Source of the DNA: Chlamydomonas sphaeroides | Taxonomy: Eukaryota > Chlorophyta > Chlorophyceae > Chlamydomonadales > Chlamydomonadaceae | Assembly: GCA_001662425.1 (NCBI GenBank) | Contig: BDDC01000042.1 | Coordinates: forward strand, 23,020-87,019 | Direction: 5' to 3' | DNA length: 64,000 bases | Part shown: one piece after another, positions 11,029 to 36,076 of the stretch | How positions within the stretch are numbered: the stretch's first letter is position 1 | How the letters are laid out: every line of letters begins with the position of its first letter | Program-made: the position numbers and the translations under genes | The notes under the pieces: model-generated | The model's input: only the letters and a program-made list of their open reading frames with translations | Databases searched by the model: none | What the model was told of the DNA's origin: nothing

Positions 11029-12643
11029 ATGGGCGGCGGCAACGGCCAGAAGAGCGCTATGCGCCGCGCTAAGAAGCTTGAGGAGGCGGCCGCCGCCAAC
11101 AAAGGTGCGCTGTGGGCCATCAATGGTGGCAGAGGTCGCTGCGACGTGCGCGGCCCCGGGCGCTCCGGGTCGCGCAGCATGCTAAATAGAAAGGCCAGCT
11201 ATGCGCTCCGTGTCGCGTTGCCTGTAACAGCCTTCTCTCGGATTGCGCGCCGAATCCTTCTCTTGTTTGCCAACTACAGGCAGCCAGCTCAAGGCCAACG
11301 CCGCATCCATGAGCATCAAGGTGAGAATATCGTCGCGAGCGTTTGGAAGCGAGAAAACGAAGTCGGCATTGTGTTTTGGGAACGGGAAGCTTGGGCACTT
11401 CCTGCGTGTACGCTGTCATCACAGACGCTCCTTGTGGCCTTGGCGCTGGTCTGAAGTCTGACGGCCCTGGTCGGCCAGTTCACGGACGCGGCAAACTCTC
11501 ACCCTCCCGAGGCCCGGAAAAACATACGGGGCCCCAGCGAACGCCAGATGGGCGTTTTGCTTACCCCGATACGTATGGTCCAACCCCAACATGTGGGAGT
11601 AAGGCGGAAACCAGAATAGCTGTGCGCGGGAAGGCGTGTACGTGCTGACCAAGACCGCTGCTCCAATCGGGCCTGGGCAGCGGACCTGTCATAACATGGC
11701 AAGCAGAGCAGTTGGCCCTACACTTGCAAGCAGTGCTGCCACGTCAGTTGTGGCTCTCAAGCCGTAGAACAGGAAACGCTACCCCTGTAGACACTGACCC
11801 ACTTCTTGCCGACCCCTGACGACTCAGCCCGGCAGCCCGGCTGACTGCAACCCCGTCCCGCCTGACACTAAATCTCGATATGTTTCAATACCCTGCTGCC
11901 AGGCCAGGGAGACTTCGATGAGGAGGCTGCACTGCGCCCTTTCTGTGTCCTCGGAACCTCACTGCATGTCATACCGCCCCAACGCACATGTTGCCAGCAC
12001 CGAAGGGCACGTCCGCATTTCTAGTGCCCGTTGGCCCGACCCGTGCATGTGCGGCCCCCTCCCCCTGCCGCGCCGCGCAGTGCAACATTTGCATGACTGC
12101 ATTCGTGTGCACGACCAACGAGAAGCTCCTCCGGGAGCACGCCGAGAGTGAGCCGCGGAAGGGAATTAGGGCGCGGGGGGCTGGAGGGGACCGTGGGGGT
12201 ACATGTTTGCGGTGCACTGCAGTGCAGCGGTTCGTTGGGATACAGGGCGGCAGCTGATCCCTGCGGATAGCCTGCCACGGGGCCGGGCGCTTCTTCGGCC
12301 CCCTCGCCATTGCCTGTCGTCACGCGCTGCCCATCGGGCCCGAACTCCTGATTGGAGAGTGAGCAGGCCTGTTCGCTGAACCCTCGCTACCTCCCGCTCG
12401 GCCAACACTGCTGTTGTGCAGACAAGCACCCAAAGCAGCCAGTCGAGGTGAGCATGCCCCTTGAGGGACAGTGGCTACCCCTACAAGCTTCAGGCACAGC
12501 GCCGTAGCGAGGCCCTAGTGGTGTCCGACGGTGCCAACGCACCCTGCCCCGCGCCCGCGCTGACGCAGCTCTGCCTCCCCGCCCTGCGCCCCGCTCCCTG
12601 GAACCCGCAGCAAGCCTTCCCGCAGCTGAAGGCCGCTTCCTAG
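11029..12643 (+). CDS. Small zinc-binding protein, At2g23090/DUF1909 type
   Basis: An 80-residue protein from five exons (11029-11104, 11280-11320, 12081-12147, 12422-12447, 12611-12643), exact in frame. It starts MGGGNGQKSAMRRAKKLEEA, the highly conserved start of this family, then SQLKANAASMSIK, then CNICMTAFVCTTNEKLLREH, a C-x2-C ... H zinc finger, and ends KHPKQPVE...FPQLKAAS. In plants these are tiny, abundant nuclear/cytosolic proteins of unclear function. The length matches the family. The ATG is fixed by the conserved Met-Gly-Gly-Gly. Intron 2 (about 760 bases) is long for so short a gene. It converges on the downstream UBP gene. Confidence 0.92.
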
Positions 12644-14025
12644 GTTCGCGGCCATGTGCAGCGACTCTGCGATCAACAGCCCGTGAGGTGCGCGGATGCG
12701 GTTCACGTCACGTGTTATGCACCGAGCAATCAATCGCGTGCACCGTCGCAGTGCCGTGAGTGGCCGCATGTTTGTGCATGTGATGTGGATGCGCTTGCCC
12801 TAGCCGTGCCCCCTGCCGCCCCGCCCCGCCCGCCGACGATCTTCCACCCTGTGGTTATGTTGTGTCGCCCCTGCAGGGCGCAGGAGGGCGGTCGGGGGCG
12901 CGATCCGCGCGCGCGCCCCATCGGCCACGCTAGGACTGACCCGACAAGGCGCTGCGAAGCCCATGTGGGTGGACCGGAAATGGGGGCTTTCGGTTGGGAC
13001 GTGGGTGCATGCTCCCGTGCCGCGGCCTCCCGCGCGCTCGGTAGAGACACAGACGAGAGCAGGGCGGACGAGCGGCGTGTGTGGGTTGCGGCGGGCAAGG
13101 CTGGCTCAAGCGCTGAACGGCCGATGTTGCGCGGACCCGGCGAGGCGGGAGGGGGAAATGTAGCGAGCAGGAGCGGGTGTGAGGTGCGGGCTTGTTAATG
13201 AACCATGAGCTGACACGCCGTGTCCCCTGGTCCCAACACGTCAGCTGGCTACGTGTTGCTATGCTATAAGGGTACTGCCCGCCACCGGGCCGTCCGGGAC
13301 AGGGGACTCCCCTGGTCCGGGCGTACAGAGCCAGCGTGGACTGCCAGCTGTATGTAGGTGGCCCACCCTCGCCCAGCACAGGATGGGCCTTCTGGCCAGC
13401 ACGTCGCAGCTTGGCAACTGGTTCATGACACTGGCGTCACTCGTTGCAAAACGCGTGAAGCTGCAGCTGCTGCACGCATCCTTGGGTTTCAGGGCGCGCT
13501 TCAACGCGGGCTACCGTCCGCCTCCCAGCCTCAGCCATGCAGCGCATCGCAGGGCACACCTCCTCACCAGCCCCCAGCCCAGCCACGACCCCGACCTGCT
13601 CAAGCCTCCAGGCCTGCACAGCACGCCTGCTGCTCCCCCCGCTCCCCCAACGACGCTTCCTGCCCTGCCCTGAGCTCTGCCCCTGCCATCCGCCGCGCAA
13701 CGCCGTCCTCAGCAACATACCACCGGCGCGACGGCCCAGCTTCATGGGGCCAGGTCCGCCCTCAGCGGCGCAGCTCTCCAGCGCTCATGCCTACGCCCAC
13801 GCCCCTGCGCCCCTGGGTCAGCAACGTCTCGTCCCCTGGCCCCGCCCTCGCCTACCCGCTGATCCCTCACTCCGTCAGCGCCCCCAGCCCTCCCCCGCCG
13901 CCGCAGTCCCCCTTTCCCCCGCCCCAAGGCGACCCCGTCCATCCCCCTGCGCCCCCAATGTCTCCCCTGCTGTCGTCCGTGCACCGCTGCGCCTGGGCCC
14001 CCGTGCGAGCCGTACACGCCGTACA
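12644..14025. other. Convergent 3' region between the zinc-protein and UBP genes
   Basis: No supported exon. From about 13500 the plus strand is C-rich and gives long proline-rich open frames (for example 13537-14148). These run into the last UBP exon on the other strand and look compositional. Confidence 0.5.
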
Positions 14026-25965
<11,940 letters not shown>

Positions 25966-26047
25966 GGGGGTGCAGGCCCGAGCTCAGCAAGAAATGGACC
26001 AGCACGTCCTTCTAGCGCGCGGGCGTCAATGCGACAAGCCCGCTGCG

Positions 26048-26052
26048 TTACA
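26048..26052 (-). terminator. Candidate TGTAA polyadenylation signal of the TMBIM gene
   Basis: TTACA on the plus strand is TGTAA on the minus strand, about 680 bases past the TMBIM stop. Confidence 0.3.
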
Positions 26053-26262
26053 ATGCAAGGAAAGCAGCCAAGAATTGGTGCTGTTGTAAGCAGCTGACAT
26101 GCGCAACCTGCGAACTTCCATACTTCTGTCGGCACAAACCCTCGTCGCGAACCCACGCCTCCCCCGAGCGGCCGACCGGACCACGGCTGGGCAAGGTGCA
26201 CGTCCGCAGTAGCCTTTGTCTGCACCCATCCCATTTTTATCGCTTGAGCGCCATCATATAAC

Positions 26263-26326
26263 GTATCCATGCCTCCACACATCCCCCACGTACTTTAGCT
26301 TTCTTTAGTATCCATGCCTCCACACA
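26263..26326. repeat. Two direct copies of GTATCCATGCCTCCACACA
   Basis: Copies at 26263-26281 and 26308-26326. The core GTATCCATG recurs at 62.8-63.1 kb (as CCGTATCCATGGCAT), but I cannot show that these are one repeat family. Confidence 0.6.
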
Positions 26327-26731
26327 ACGGGCTGAAGGCACCGCCGAAGTGTAACATATGTGGTACATCCCAAGCTTCGCGCCCATCGTCGTAACATGTC
26401 CGGCAGCGGCAGTACCAGCAACCGTGTGCGAGCCCGTCCCTACATGTTCTTTCCACGTCGCGTCCACTTCCACGCCACCGTGCGCAGCCCCACCCAGCGA
26501 ACCCACGTAGCCTGGCAGCTGGCGCCTTCCGCAAGCGGAGCTGCCAAACGGTCCCAACACGCGACAACGCGACGACATTAGCCGCGTCCCGTCCAAACGT
26601 GAACACAACCAGCGCCTGGGGGACTGCCAACAGTGTATGTCTTTGTGCATGCTTTCTTGCCCCCCACATAGCAACTCATATTCCTTGCAACTGAGCCTCT
26701 AAGCTCTGTCCCTTGGCCCTGTGCATCCCAA

Positions 26732-28845
26732 CTAACCGCCCCGCCGCAGCTGCAGCCGGTGCAGGCCAAGCAGGGCGAGGTTGATGGGGTCCGCGTACAC
26801 GCTGAGGGCCATAAACACGTACTCGTCCGGCGCCGCGGTGTAGGCGTGTCTGGCGTGGACCACGGCTGAGACGTCGGCCAGAGCAAACATGAGAAAAGCT
26901 GCAGCGCAGGCTGCGGCCACCGCCACCGCTGCCGGAGATGGCGGTGGCAGGCCAGCCGACGGCGGCAAGGCCCACCTGGCAGCGGCGGCCCAAACCGCGG
27001 AGCCTAGCAGGACGCCGCATAGCGCCGCCGCCACGCCACGAAGGAGGTTTAGTTCGATGTGCTGGCAAGTGAGCGAGGCGGCAGCGGCAACGGCGACCGC
27101 GCCCGCCGCCGCGAGGGCGAACGCAAGCGCCGGCGCGGCGCTGGAGCAGGCGGCGCTGGCGGAGGCGACCAGGAGCGCTTGGCCGGCGGAGAAGGCTGCG
27201 GGGTGGGGTGCGTTGGGGTGTGTGCGCTGCCTCCCATGGCATCGAGGCACTGCCAAAGCGCACATGTGGCACGGCAAGCCAAGGCAAGGCCCCGGCGCCA
27301 CCCTCACGGCCCGCATCCCAGCAGCCGCAGCAGCCATCGCGGCGCCTGTTGGCTGATCTTTCCCAGCCAGCGCAACACCACCGCATGCCACGTACACAAG
27401 CACCTGTGAAGACCAACACGCTGTGCGGGTGCCGCCGCCTCGCGTGCTCCGACAGCGCCAGCGCCAGCAGCGTACCCAGCGTCAGCACGCCCGCCAGCGG
27501 CAGCGCCCAGGGCCGCGCCAGCAGCGCCACCAGCGGCGAGCCAGGCGCGAGGCCTGCGGCGCCGGCAGCGGCGCCGGCCGCCAGTGAGGCGGCGGTGAGC
27601 AGGAAGACATTTCGCAGGAAGGTGTTGCGCAGCTGCGGAGGGCCAGCGGCGGGCGCGCGGGGCCACCAGGCGAGCCGAACGTCGGCACCGCACCGACAAG
27701 GCACGACCAACATAGCGCAGGGGGCAGAGGGCAGAGGGCAGGCAGAGGGCAGGCAGTCCGTGTGCGGACAACGCCACGCGCCAGCGACGGCAGCTGGCAG
27801 CTCCACCCGCCCCCCGCTCGCCTGCGGACTCGACTCGTGCAGCTGGTGTGCGTGGCGGACGGCGCCGCCGCCGCTGCTGCCGCCCTGCTCAGGCTCGGGG
27901 CCGCCCGCCAGGGCCGCGTAGACGGCATCATGGCCATGGCGGCCAGGCACCCAGCCACCGCCCCACTGCCGGCCGCGCTCTTCATCGCCATTGTTGCTGG
28001 CGGCCGGCACGCTGTCGTCGGCGCCAAAGAGCCGCCGCGGGCGCGGCCAGCCCGGCGGCGAGGCCGCAAGCGCTGCGGCGGCCATGCAGGTGGGTCGCAG
28101 GAGGACAGCCAGCCACATGCCCTATGCAGCGACGCCGGCGCAGACGGCGGCTCGCCGCCCTGCCTAGCCAGCTAGCTACCCTCCGGCTAGTAAGTCTGCT
28201 GCCCTGCTCAACCTGGCCCGGCCCGGTGGGGGCGCTTCCACGGGGTCGCATACCTGGTGCCGGCTCCGGCGGCGCCGCCGGCCCCGCGCCGCCGATGGTG
28301 CAGGTGTAGCCGGTGATGAGGCGCACCGTGCTGCTCAGCGGCGCGGCCGACGGCGACACCACCTGCGATGTGGGCCCGACGGGGATGCGCATGCCGGCGT
28401 TTCCGCCCGCTGCCCCAGGCCAAAGCTGGGCCGCGGCCGCGGCCGGAGGCGCCGCCGCCTCCGGCGACCCATGGGGCGGCGCGTCCGCCTCAGCGTGCGG
28501 CGGCTGCGCCGCCGATGCGGCAGTTGCAGCAGCGGGTGGCGCGGCAGGCTCAGCCGCTGCCGCGACCCTCACATGCCCTCGAAGCAGCCGTGGCCACGGC
28601 CAAGCCTGCAGGCCGCCGGTTGCGCCCGGCGGCGGCGACGGCGGCGGCATCTCGGCTGGCGCCGTCGCGGCGGAGGCTGCCAGCGCTCCGCGCGAGGTCA
28701 GAGGCGCTGCTCCCCAGTAGCCGAATGGGTCGGCGGGGTCGGCCCCAGGCTGCAGGATGCGGCGGGGGCGCGCCGGCGCCTCGGGCGTAGGCACCTCAGC
28801 GCCGCCGGCGAGGGCCGCGAAGGGTGAGGCAGCGACTGGGTGCAT
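26732..28845 (-). CDS. Bax inhibitor-1/TMBIM (LFG) family membrane protein with long disordered N terminus
   Basis: A 516-residue protein from four exons (28254-28845, 27807-28072, 27404-27632, 26732-27195), exact in frame. Residues 1 to about 285 are Pro/Ala/Gly-rich and low in predicted order. From LRNTFLRNVFLLTAASLA onward come about seven hydrophobic helices, including LALALSEHARRRHPHSVLVF, a helix starting TAFSAGQALLVASASAA and AALCGVLLGSAVWAAAARWA. The C-terminal family signature is APDEYVFMALSVYADPINLALL (split here: APDEYVFMALSVYAD, then PINLALL), corresponding to the P-x-E/D-Y-I-F...LYLDIINLFL motif. The family forms Ca2+-leak or stress-response channels in ER/Golgi membranes. The acidic residue in the motif is kept. 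The N-terminal extension is several times the usual length. The ATG at 28845 is the first in an open frame; a shorter start inside the extension cannot be excluded. Confidence 0.8.
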
Positions 28846-30089
28846 GCCTGACGATGATCCGCGCAGCGAAGTGAAGGAATGTTTACAGGAAGTGAGAGCT
28901 CCGTTGCGTCGTGGAGCCCTGCATCGGCGAGGGGCGACTGCCGTTTCGTCGCCGGCACCGAGAACGAGCAGTCGCGACTGGTGTCGCCGCAGCTACGCGC
29001 TCCGGGCGTGCCGCACAGTGCTTTAGAGCAGTACAGGCGCGTGCGCATGCGCCTGGCTAAGTTCCGTAATGTGGAAGCGCCGCTGTCGCGAGGCGTCAGC
29101 GCACGCGCGAAACGGGGCATACACGCATCACAACGGCTGTACGATGCTTTCACAGTTTATTTGTTCGTGGCGCTCTGACGTATGTTTGGTCCGACTAAAG
29201 CTGGCGCAGAAACCTGGGCAGTTGACTCACCCCTACGCCGTCGCATGCTTTCCCAAGCCCCTTTTCCCGGCTGCCCCCACCAGCCTCCCGTCAAGGTACC
29301 CGGAAGCAGCCATGCAGTAATTACACATGCACTCTCGCAGCACTGCCATACGTGCAGACAGCTCCACTTAGTAAAAGCGCTAAGCGGGCCGGTGACAGTG
29401 ACACGCAGAGCGCGCCGGCCCGCGATAAGTTATGCATATCACACTCGTTTCTGGGCACCCAGCGGCCGCCGCGCGCAGGCCGGCCGCCGCTGCCACCCGC
29501 AGCGCTGTGGCGCCCGCGCAAGCCCCCGGGGATGAATGTCCTGCGGGCTGCGCTTTGCCCCCCGCCCCCGCCCGCCGCCACGCCCCGCCGCTATCCATGC
29601 CCACGCGACCCGCCCCGCCGCCTGCCACGCCCGCGCGGCACGCCCCACCGTGAAGTCTTCCGAACGCCTCGCAGTGCACAGGGCGCAGACGGCACCCACA
29701 GCCCGGCCAGCACTAGATACGCTGGCTGTTCGCACGCTACCTTGCAGGAAATCAGATGCACCGTAGCTTGGCGGTTAGTTGTCTACCCGGCCCATCGCTG
29801 CCTACCCCCGCCCCCATGCCAGCGACCCCGCCCAAAGAGCCCGAAGCTCACCGCCAAACCTACTGACCGCAGCAGGGGGGCCCAGCCGAGGCCACAGCCG
29901 CAACACACATTCCGTGCCCTGCATCACCGGCTGGCGCAGTGCGGCACTGACCTAAAGCTTGCCTGCGCCTCACGGCACAACCGCCTGTCGTAGACAGGCT
30001 CCCGTTCCCGCCGTACCCGGCCGCTAGTGCGAAGTGGCCCCTTCGTGGCCCGGTCCGGCCTCTCCTTATGCGCCCCACCCGCCCGCCGC
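28846..30089. other. Intergenic between TMBIM promoter and DYRK 3' end
   Basis: No supported exon. TTACA at 29321-29325 (TGTAA on the minus strand) could end the DYRK transcript. The rest is GC-rich without recognisable motifs. Confidence 0.5.
29321..29325 (-). terminator. Candidate TGTAA polyadenylation signal of the DYRK gene
   Basis: Minus-strand TGTAA about 765 bases downstream of the DYRK stop codon. Confidence 0.3.
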
Positions 30090-33000
30090 CTAGGCGTCCA
30101 GCGAGGGATAATCCTGCTGCAGCCAGGGGTGCTTGAGCGCCTCGGCCGCGGTGGGCCGCTTGCGCGGGTCCACGGTGAGCAGGTGCGCCACGAACTCCAG
30201 CAGCCCCTCGTCCGCGTCCGGCATGCTGCAGGGCGGCGCGGAGCGCAGCAGGGCCAAAGGGCATCAGCGAACCAATAGAGCAGCACCAGGGACAGGCTCC
30301 ACTTCACGGCGGTGGGCAGCAACTGCCAAGCAGGCTCGACCTCAGAAAGACGCGGCCGTCACAAGGGCTGGACCATGGCAGCGCGGCGAGCACGGGCAGC
30401 ATAGCCCTTGTCCGCCCACAAGACTGCGGCAAGCGCCACCCTGCCCACGCGGCCACGGCCGCAGCAGCTCACCGGTGGCGCAGTGAGGTGCGCTTGGGCA
30501 CGAGCAGCTCGTACTTGTTGGTGGTCGTGCCCCGCTCGTACAGCATGCCGCTGCGCGTGTAGAAGCGGTGCGCGTAGCGGCCTTTGTGCAGCATCCACTC
30601 AGGCACCGGGCCCAGGATGCCCTCCAACCGCGCCAGCAGCGTGGCCAGGGAGTCGTTCTAATGGGGCGAGGCAGGGACAGGGTGCGTAAGGTGGTGTCGA
30701 GATCAGGTGGTGTCGAGTGTGTGGAGGGCGTGCATGCATTCTGGCCAGGGCTGAGAAGGGAGGGTAGGCAGCAACTTCGCAGGTTGGCGTCGCCTTCGAA
30801 GCAACCGGGCGCTCGCCGCACCGCCGCAGCAGCCGGCAACGGACATGAATTGCGCGCCCCTCGCTCGCGCTCGCCAGCCGCAAGCTGGTGTGCGGTCGCC
30901 CCCACCTGGAACAGCACAAAGCCACTCGACAGCTCGGCCAGGATGCAGCCCAGCGACCAGACGTCCACCTTGTAGTCGTACGGGAGGCCCAGGATCACCT
31001 GAGGCACCACACATGCCGTGCAGGAGGGCATCGGTCGCACGCCAGCCGCACCACGCCCTGAACCCTGGCAATCAGCCACCAGCCCGTGCAAGCGGGCGCG
31101 AGCGGGCAAGGATGAGGATTGCGACAGTTTTGATCACGCCCTGTGCGCCGCGACGCACCTCCGGCGCGCGGTAGGAGCGGCTCTGCACGTAGCTGCTGAG
31201 CTGGTCGGTGATGAAGCATGAGGAGCCCAAGTCGATGACCTTGACCTCGCACCTGCAGGGCACGGAGGTTGCGGGCAGGGTGGGCACGCGCCGGAACCAG
31301 ACCGACACAATCTTCTGGGCTAACGCTAAACCACATGCACACGCGCCTTCCCGCATGGCAAGCCATGCCACGCCCATTAACGCACGCAGCCCAACGCTCG
31401 TATTCCCCAGTCCCGGCCGCCTGATAACCTCACCGGCTGTAGCTCTTGATAAGGATGTTCTCGGGCTTGAGGTCCGAGTGGATGAGGCCCAGCGAATGCA
31501 GGAACGCCAGCGAGCGCAGCGCCTGGCGCGCGATGCGCTGGATGCGGGCGTTGGTGAAGTACAGCTCGTCGCCCGACTCCTTGTTGTACTTCTGGAACTC
31601 GTACAGGTTGGCGCGCAGCAGCTCGCACACCAGGAACAGGTGCTCCTGCGGTTGGCGATTGTCAGTGGGGTAGCGGCTTGCTAGGGGGTTTGGGTGGCGT
31701 GGGCAGGAGACAGCGCGCCGCCAGGCCACGTCGACAGGGGAAGCGACTGGTGGCAACGCAAAGCGGCGCGGCAGCCGTCTGCTGCTCTGCCATACCTTAT
31801 AGTAGAAGAAGTCGTACAACCGCACGATGGCGAACTCGTCGTTGGGATCCATGGTGTTGACGTACTTGAGCAGCTTGATCTCGTCAAGCGACTGGTCGAA
31901 GTAGTCCTTGTTGTTCTGTGGCGGTGCCGCGGGCAGACAGCAGGCGGTGGCAGCGCACCCGTCAGCTGCGATGCGCGTCGTTCATGTTTCACACTTGCGC
32001 AGGACAGCTAGCCTTATCACCGGTTGCATTGCGGGCCCCACAGCCCCAAACCAGGCTCCCATCGCTCGTCGCCGTCGATCCTCTGGGCCATCCAGGCATG
32101 CCGCACCTTGATGATCTTGAGGCACACCAACTGCCCTGTCTTGACATCCAGCGCCTGCACCGCGCGGCTGAAGGCAGCGGAGCCCAAAAAGTCCATCACC
32201 TGGTACCTGTGGGCCGGGGCGCGTACCAGGAACCGCAGCAAGCGTGTTGGAGTACGCTTCAGCTGTGCCTATCAACAAGGGCAGGTGCAACATTGCAACA
32301 TTGCAGGTGCCCCAACGGCGCCGGGTCGCTGGGGCAACGCGCACGCTCTCTCCTTGCACGCACGCGCTGCTGTCCCCGGCGCTCACCGGCCGGCGATCAG
32401 GTCGTTGAGGCGGATGGGGAAGTCCTTAGTCTCCTCGAAGCCCGTGCGCTGGCGGCGGTGGATGACGCGCAGCTCGAACACCTCGTACTTCTTGTCAATG
32501 TAGTCGGGCTCGTACTCGTACAGCACGTTGCCGTGCTCGTCCATGTGGTACCGCGGCATGAGCGCAGAGTCGGGCCGGCCGCGGGCGGCGTCTGACGGGC
32601 GCAGTGCGAACCCGGAGGGTGGTCGGGTCAGGGACAGCGACCAGCCTACCGGAAAGGATAGAACAAATTGCATTCTTTCTACTCCAGCCGCGACATGCAA
32701 AGCCTTGACTGCCCGCTGCAGTGCACATTCCGTTCAATAACCTTAGCTGCTGCTCATTCGTGCGCCACTAGCGCACGCATGCCGTCTCAGGCGCGCAACC
32801 CCATGCGTCCATACAACAGCCACAGCGTCCTCACCGGTCGCGCTCGGGCTGCTGCCCAGGGCCTGATCCTCCTCCGCAAGCTGCGCGCCGTCCTCGTCGT
32901 CGTCGCCCAGCGGCTCCTCGATCAGCCCCGCCAGTTCATCCAGCTGCCGCCGCCCCTCCGTCGGCTCGTCCACGTCCGCGTCGTCGCCGTCGTACGACGC

Positions 33001-36000
33001 TGGCTCTGAGAACGCCCCCGCGCCGTCGCTGGGGAGCCGGTCCGGCGGCGACGTCAGCGAGGCCGACGCCAGCAGCTGCGCGTCCTCCCCCTCTTCCGCC
33101 TCGTCGTCCGCTTCATGAAGGTCGTCGCTGGCGGGCTGCACGGCAGCGGCCGGCCGCACGCCGTGGGAGGCAGCCGACACCTCCGAAGCCTCAGCGCCGT
33201 CGTGGGATTGGTGGTCGTCCTCCAGCTCCAGGTGAATGCTGTGCGCCACAAGCTGCCCCGACTCTGACACAGCGGGAATGGCAACAGGCGGAAAGGGCCG
33301 CGGCAGTCGGCTAGAGGCAAACGTGGGGTTTGAGGGAGCCAACCTACATCTTCTGACGGCAAAGTGGTTCATCACCGGTGATTGGCTTTGATGTGTTGCC
33401 TAGCTCAGGCCGTGAGCACACTGACCCACACGGGGGATGGCCACTTGTAATAATGGCCGTAAAGGCCCTGCAGTGATTTCGGCACCCAACCATCGACGGG
33501 CGCACCTTTTCGCTCCAGGCCATCGGCCGCAGCCCCCGCAGGGGACGGCTCCACCGCGCCACCGGCCTGCCGCTCGCTGCGCAGCACCGGCGGCCGGAGA
33601 TCCACCTCAGTCGCTAACGTGACTGTGATGCCGTCCGTTGTGAGCGCGCCAGCGCCGGAGGCTGCTGTCGCCTCCGCTTCTGACACGGCGCTGAGAGTCA
33701 GTGCCGCTGGGCCGCCCTCGGGCGGCGTCGCGTTGACAGCGGTCGGCGTTCCCGCGCCCTCATCGTCCGTATTTGGCGTCGAGAACTCGAGCGACGGTTC
33801 ACGGGACCCCTCGCCTACTAGCGGTGGCTTAAACTCCCACTCCAAGGCCACGTCCGCCGTCGCGTCCGCGACGGCGGGCAGGCGGCCGGAGGTGGATGCG
33901 CCATCGGGGCTTGGCGGCGCGCCCGATGCATCGCCGTCCGTCAGTTTGCGGTCGGATGGGAAGTCCTGCGCTGCGAGCGACGTGCTGCGGCTGCTGAGGC
34001 GGTACTTGGAGTACTCTGCAAGGGGTTGAGAGCCGGTAGGGGGGACGATCCAGGTGGGTAGGCAGTGGAGTTCGCGTGCGAGGCTCCCTGCTCACAGCAA
34101 TGCCGTGAGACGCAAACGCATGTGGTGCGTCAGCATACCCTGCAGCAGAGCACACACGCGGCTCCCCACATCTTAACGTCCAAGCCCTGCCACACAGTGC
34201 CCGCCCCCGGCAACCCACCGTCGTCAGCGTACTCCGCTGGCAGCGCGTTGTCATCATCCGAGATCGCCACGGGCTCCGAAGTGCAGCTGCTGCGGACTGA
34301 CGGCCATGACGTGAAGAGGCGCTGGTCGGGCTCGTCGGATGGTGGTGTCACGGGAAAGCTGAAGCCGCCGCCCAGCGCGGCGCCGCTACCGCTACCGCCG
34401 GCCGCTGAGCCGTTCTCCCGCGGATCGCCGATTCTCCTGCAGGTTAAGCAGCACCGGTAGCAATGTCGGCATGGCGTGCATACGCGATAACAGCACCACA
34501 AGCGTCGCAGCCAGGAGATGCCGTGACGTGCACTCGAATCAGTCACAACCCCGGCAATGCAGGCTTCGTTGCCCGTACCCAAGCCTCCCCGTGCATGACC
34601 CACCCCGTTGCCAGAGCTTTGAGGTGCGAGCTGCCCTTCGGGGCACCCTTGCGTCGCACGCGCTCTACGCTGGACGGAGCCTCCGGCGCCTGCTGCGCCT
34701 CCAACAGCGGCACAGATGGCCCCAGCGACCCGGCCGCAACGTCCAGCGACGAGGTGGGGCTCTGGCGGTTCTGGCGGAAGAGCTCCACGTCCTCGTGGCT
34801 CACGACGGGCACAGGAACAGGGAAGTCCACCACGGTCACAGGGAAGTCGATTACCTCGGGGTTCCCCGCGAGCTCCGACTCCGAGACCTTGGAGGACACC
34901 TGGCCCTCCGGCTCCGCGTCTGCGTTGAAGCCACGCTCCATCTCGAAGTCCTTGAAGGAGCTGCTGAGGGACTCAACCCGTGACAACACGGGCCGTCGCT
35001 CCTCCGGCTCCTGCTTCTCCGGGCTCTTGCTGGGCGTGCTGACGGGCTCGGCAAACTTGATGTCTGTGGGGCCCAGGTCCCAGGCATCCCCATCGTGGGG
35101 ATCCCCGGAGTAGTGCCCCGACTGCACGCTGCTGGCCGCTGTGATGCCCTCAGGGTCTGATGCTGACACCTCCGACTCGATGTCGTCGTAGTTGAGGTCG
35201 CCAGGCTGGTGCATGAAGTACGCACGCTCGCTGCCCTCCTCGCTGAGAGCATCCAGCTCCGTCTCCGCAAACCGGGTCTGGCTGGGCACCTCCCGGCGCG
35301 AGTAGCCCGGGTCATCCATGCTCTCATAGTCGTCCACCTCCCCATCCCAGTTAGCTGCCGTTGGGGAGTGAGGGGTGGGGTAAGAAAAGTGCGCTAACCA
35401 CTTCGCATGCCCGGTACCAAACTTACGTCGCTGCCGGTGGCTCGGCAGGCGCCCAGTCCTGCGCTTTGCTGACTTGGGAGGCGTCGACGCAGCGGGGCTG
35501 GCTGGCGCAGGCTTCGGCAGAGCCGGAGAAGCAGCGCTGGGCGCGCATTCAACTGCTCCGGCCGTGGACGCAGCCTTCGGCTGAGAAGACGGTCCCGGGA
35601 AGCCGTGCCTGTAGAACATTTTATAACGTTAGCAGGTCCAGCGCCAACAGCTACCGAAGCTGTTGAGCCCGAAGGGTTCCGAGCTCACCAGCTTGGAGCT
35701 GCTTGCGCCTGCGCTGACTTGCTGCGAGGTGGAGACACAGTGTCTACGCCTCTGTCTCCAAACGTCGACGGGGGAGCCGATGGGCAGCCCGACGCTGAGG
35801 AGCGGGTCTGTGTGAACACTGCCGAGTCCTCTGTAGGGCCCGCGGTAGAGCCCTGCAGTCTGCAGCTGAACTCCTGCAGCAGTGCGCTGTGGGCTTTGTG
35901 GAAGCCCTCCTCGTGCAGGAAGTTAACGACATAGTTAAGGGTCTCTGCGGCAGGGAGCGTTGAATTAGCATGCAGGTCGCTGCAGCTTCAAGCGTTACGC

Positions 36001-36076
36001 CCAGCGCCAAACAGTCGGGATAGCACCTCGACAAGTCCGCACCTAGGTATTTCTCGTGAGAGCCCTCCCCGGCCAT
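30090..36076 (-). CDS. Plant-type dual-specificity DYRK kinase (DYRKP)
   Basis: First exons 36043-36076, 35689-35944 and 35427-35608 join in frame. MAGEGSHEKYLE leads into TLNYVVNFLHEEGFHKAHSA, a LisH-like helix pair as at the start of plant DYRKPs. A long acidic, Ser/Pro-rich region follows (about 35350-32830; for example YDGDDADVDEPTEGRRQLDE). The DYRK box is DFPIRLNDLIAGR. The kinase has VCLKIIK (Lys), HSDLKPENILIKS (catalytic Asp), IDLGSSCF (DLG instead of DFG, normal for the class), activation segment SSYVQSRSYRAPEV with the autophosphorylated Tyr, and YDYKVDVWSLGCILAELSSG. It ends with the plant signature RTSLRHR...FVAHLL..DPRKRPTAAEALKHPWL. In Chlamydomonas a DYRKP loss (std1) over-accumulates starch; orthology of this gene to it is likely but not proven here. 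Confidence 0.9.

Larger units (their letters stand above)
25966..26731. other. Short intergenic region between UBP start and TMBIM stop (both minus strand)
   Basis: It must hold the TMBIM 3' UTR and the UBP promoter. A minus-strand TGTAA (TTACA at 26048-26052) lies about 85 bases upstream of the UBP ATG, which would make the two genes nearly abut. No coding exon is seen. Confidence 0.5.
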
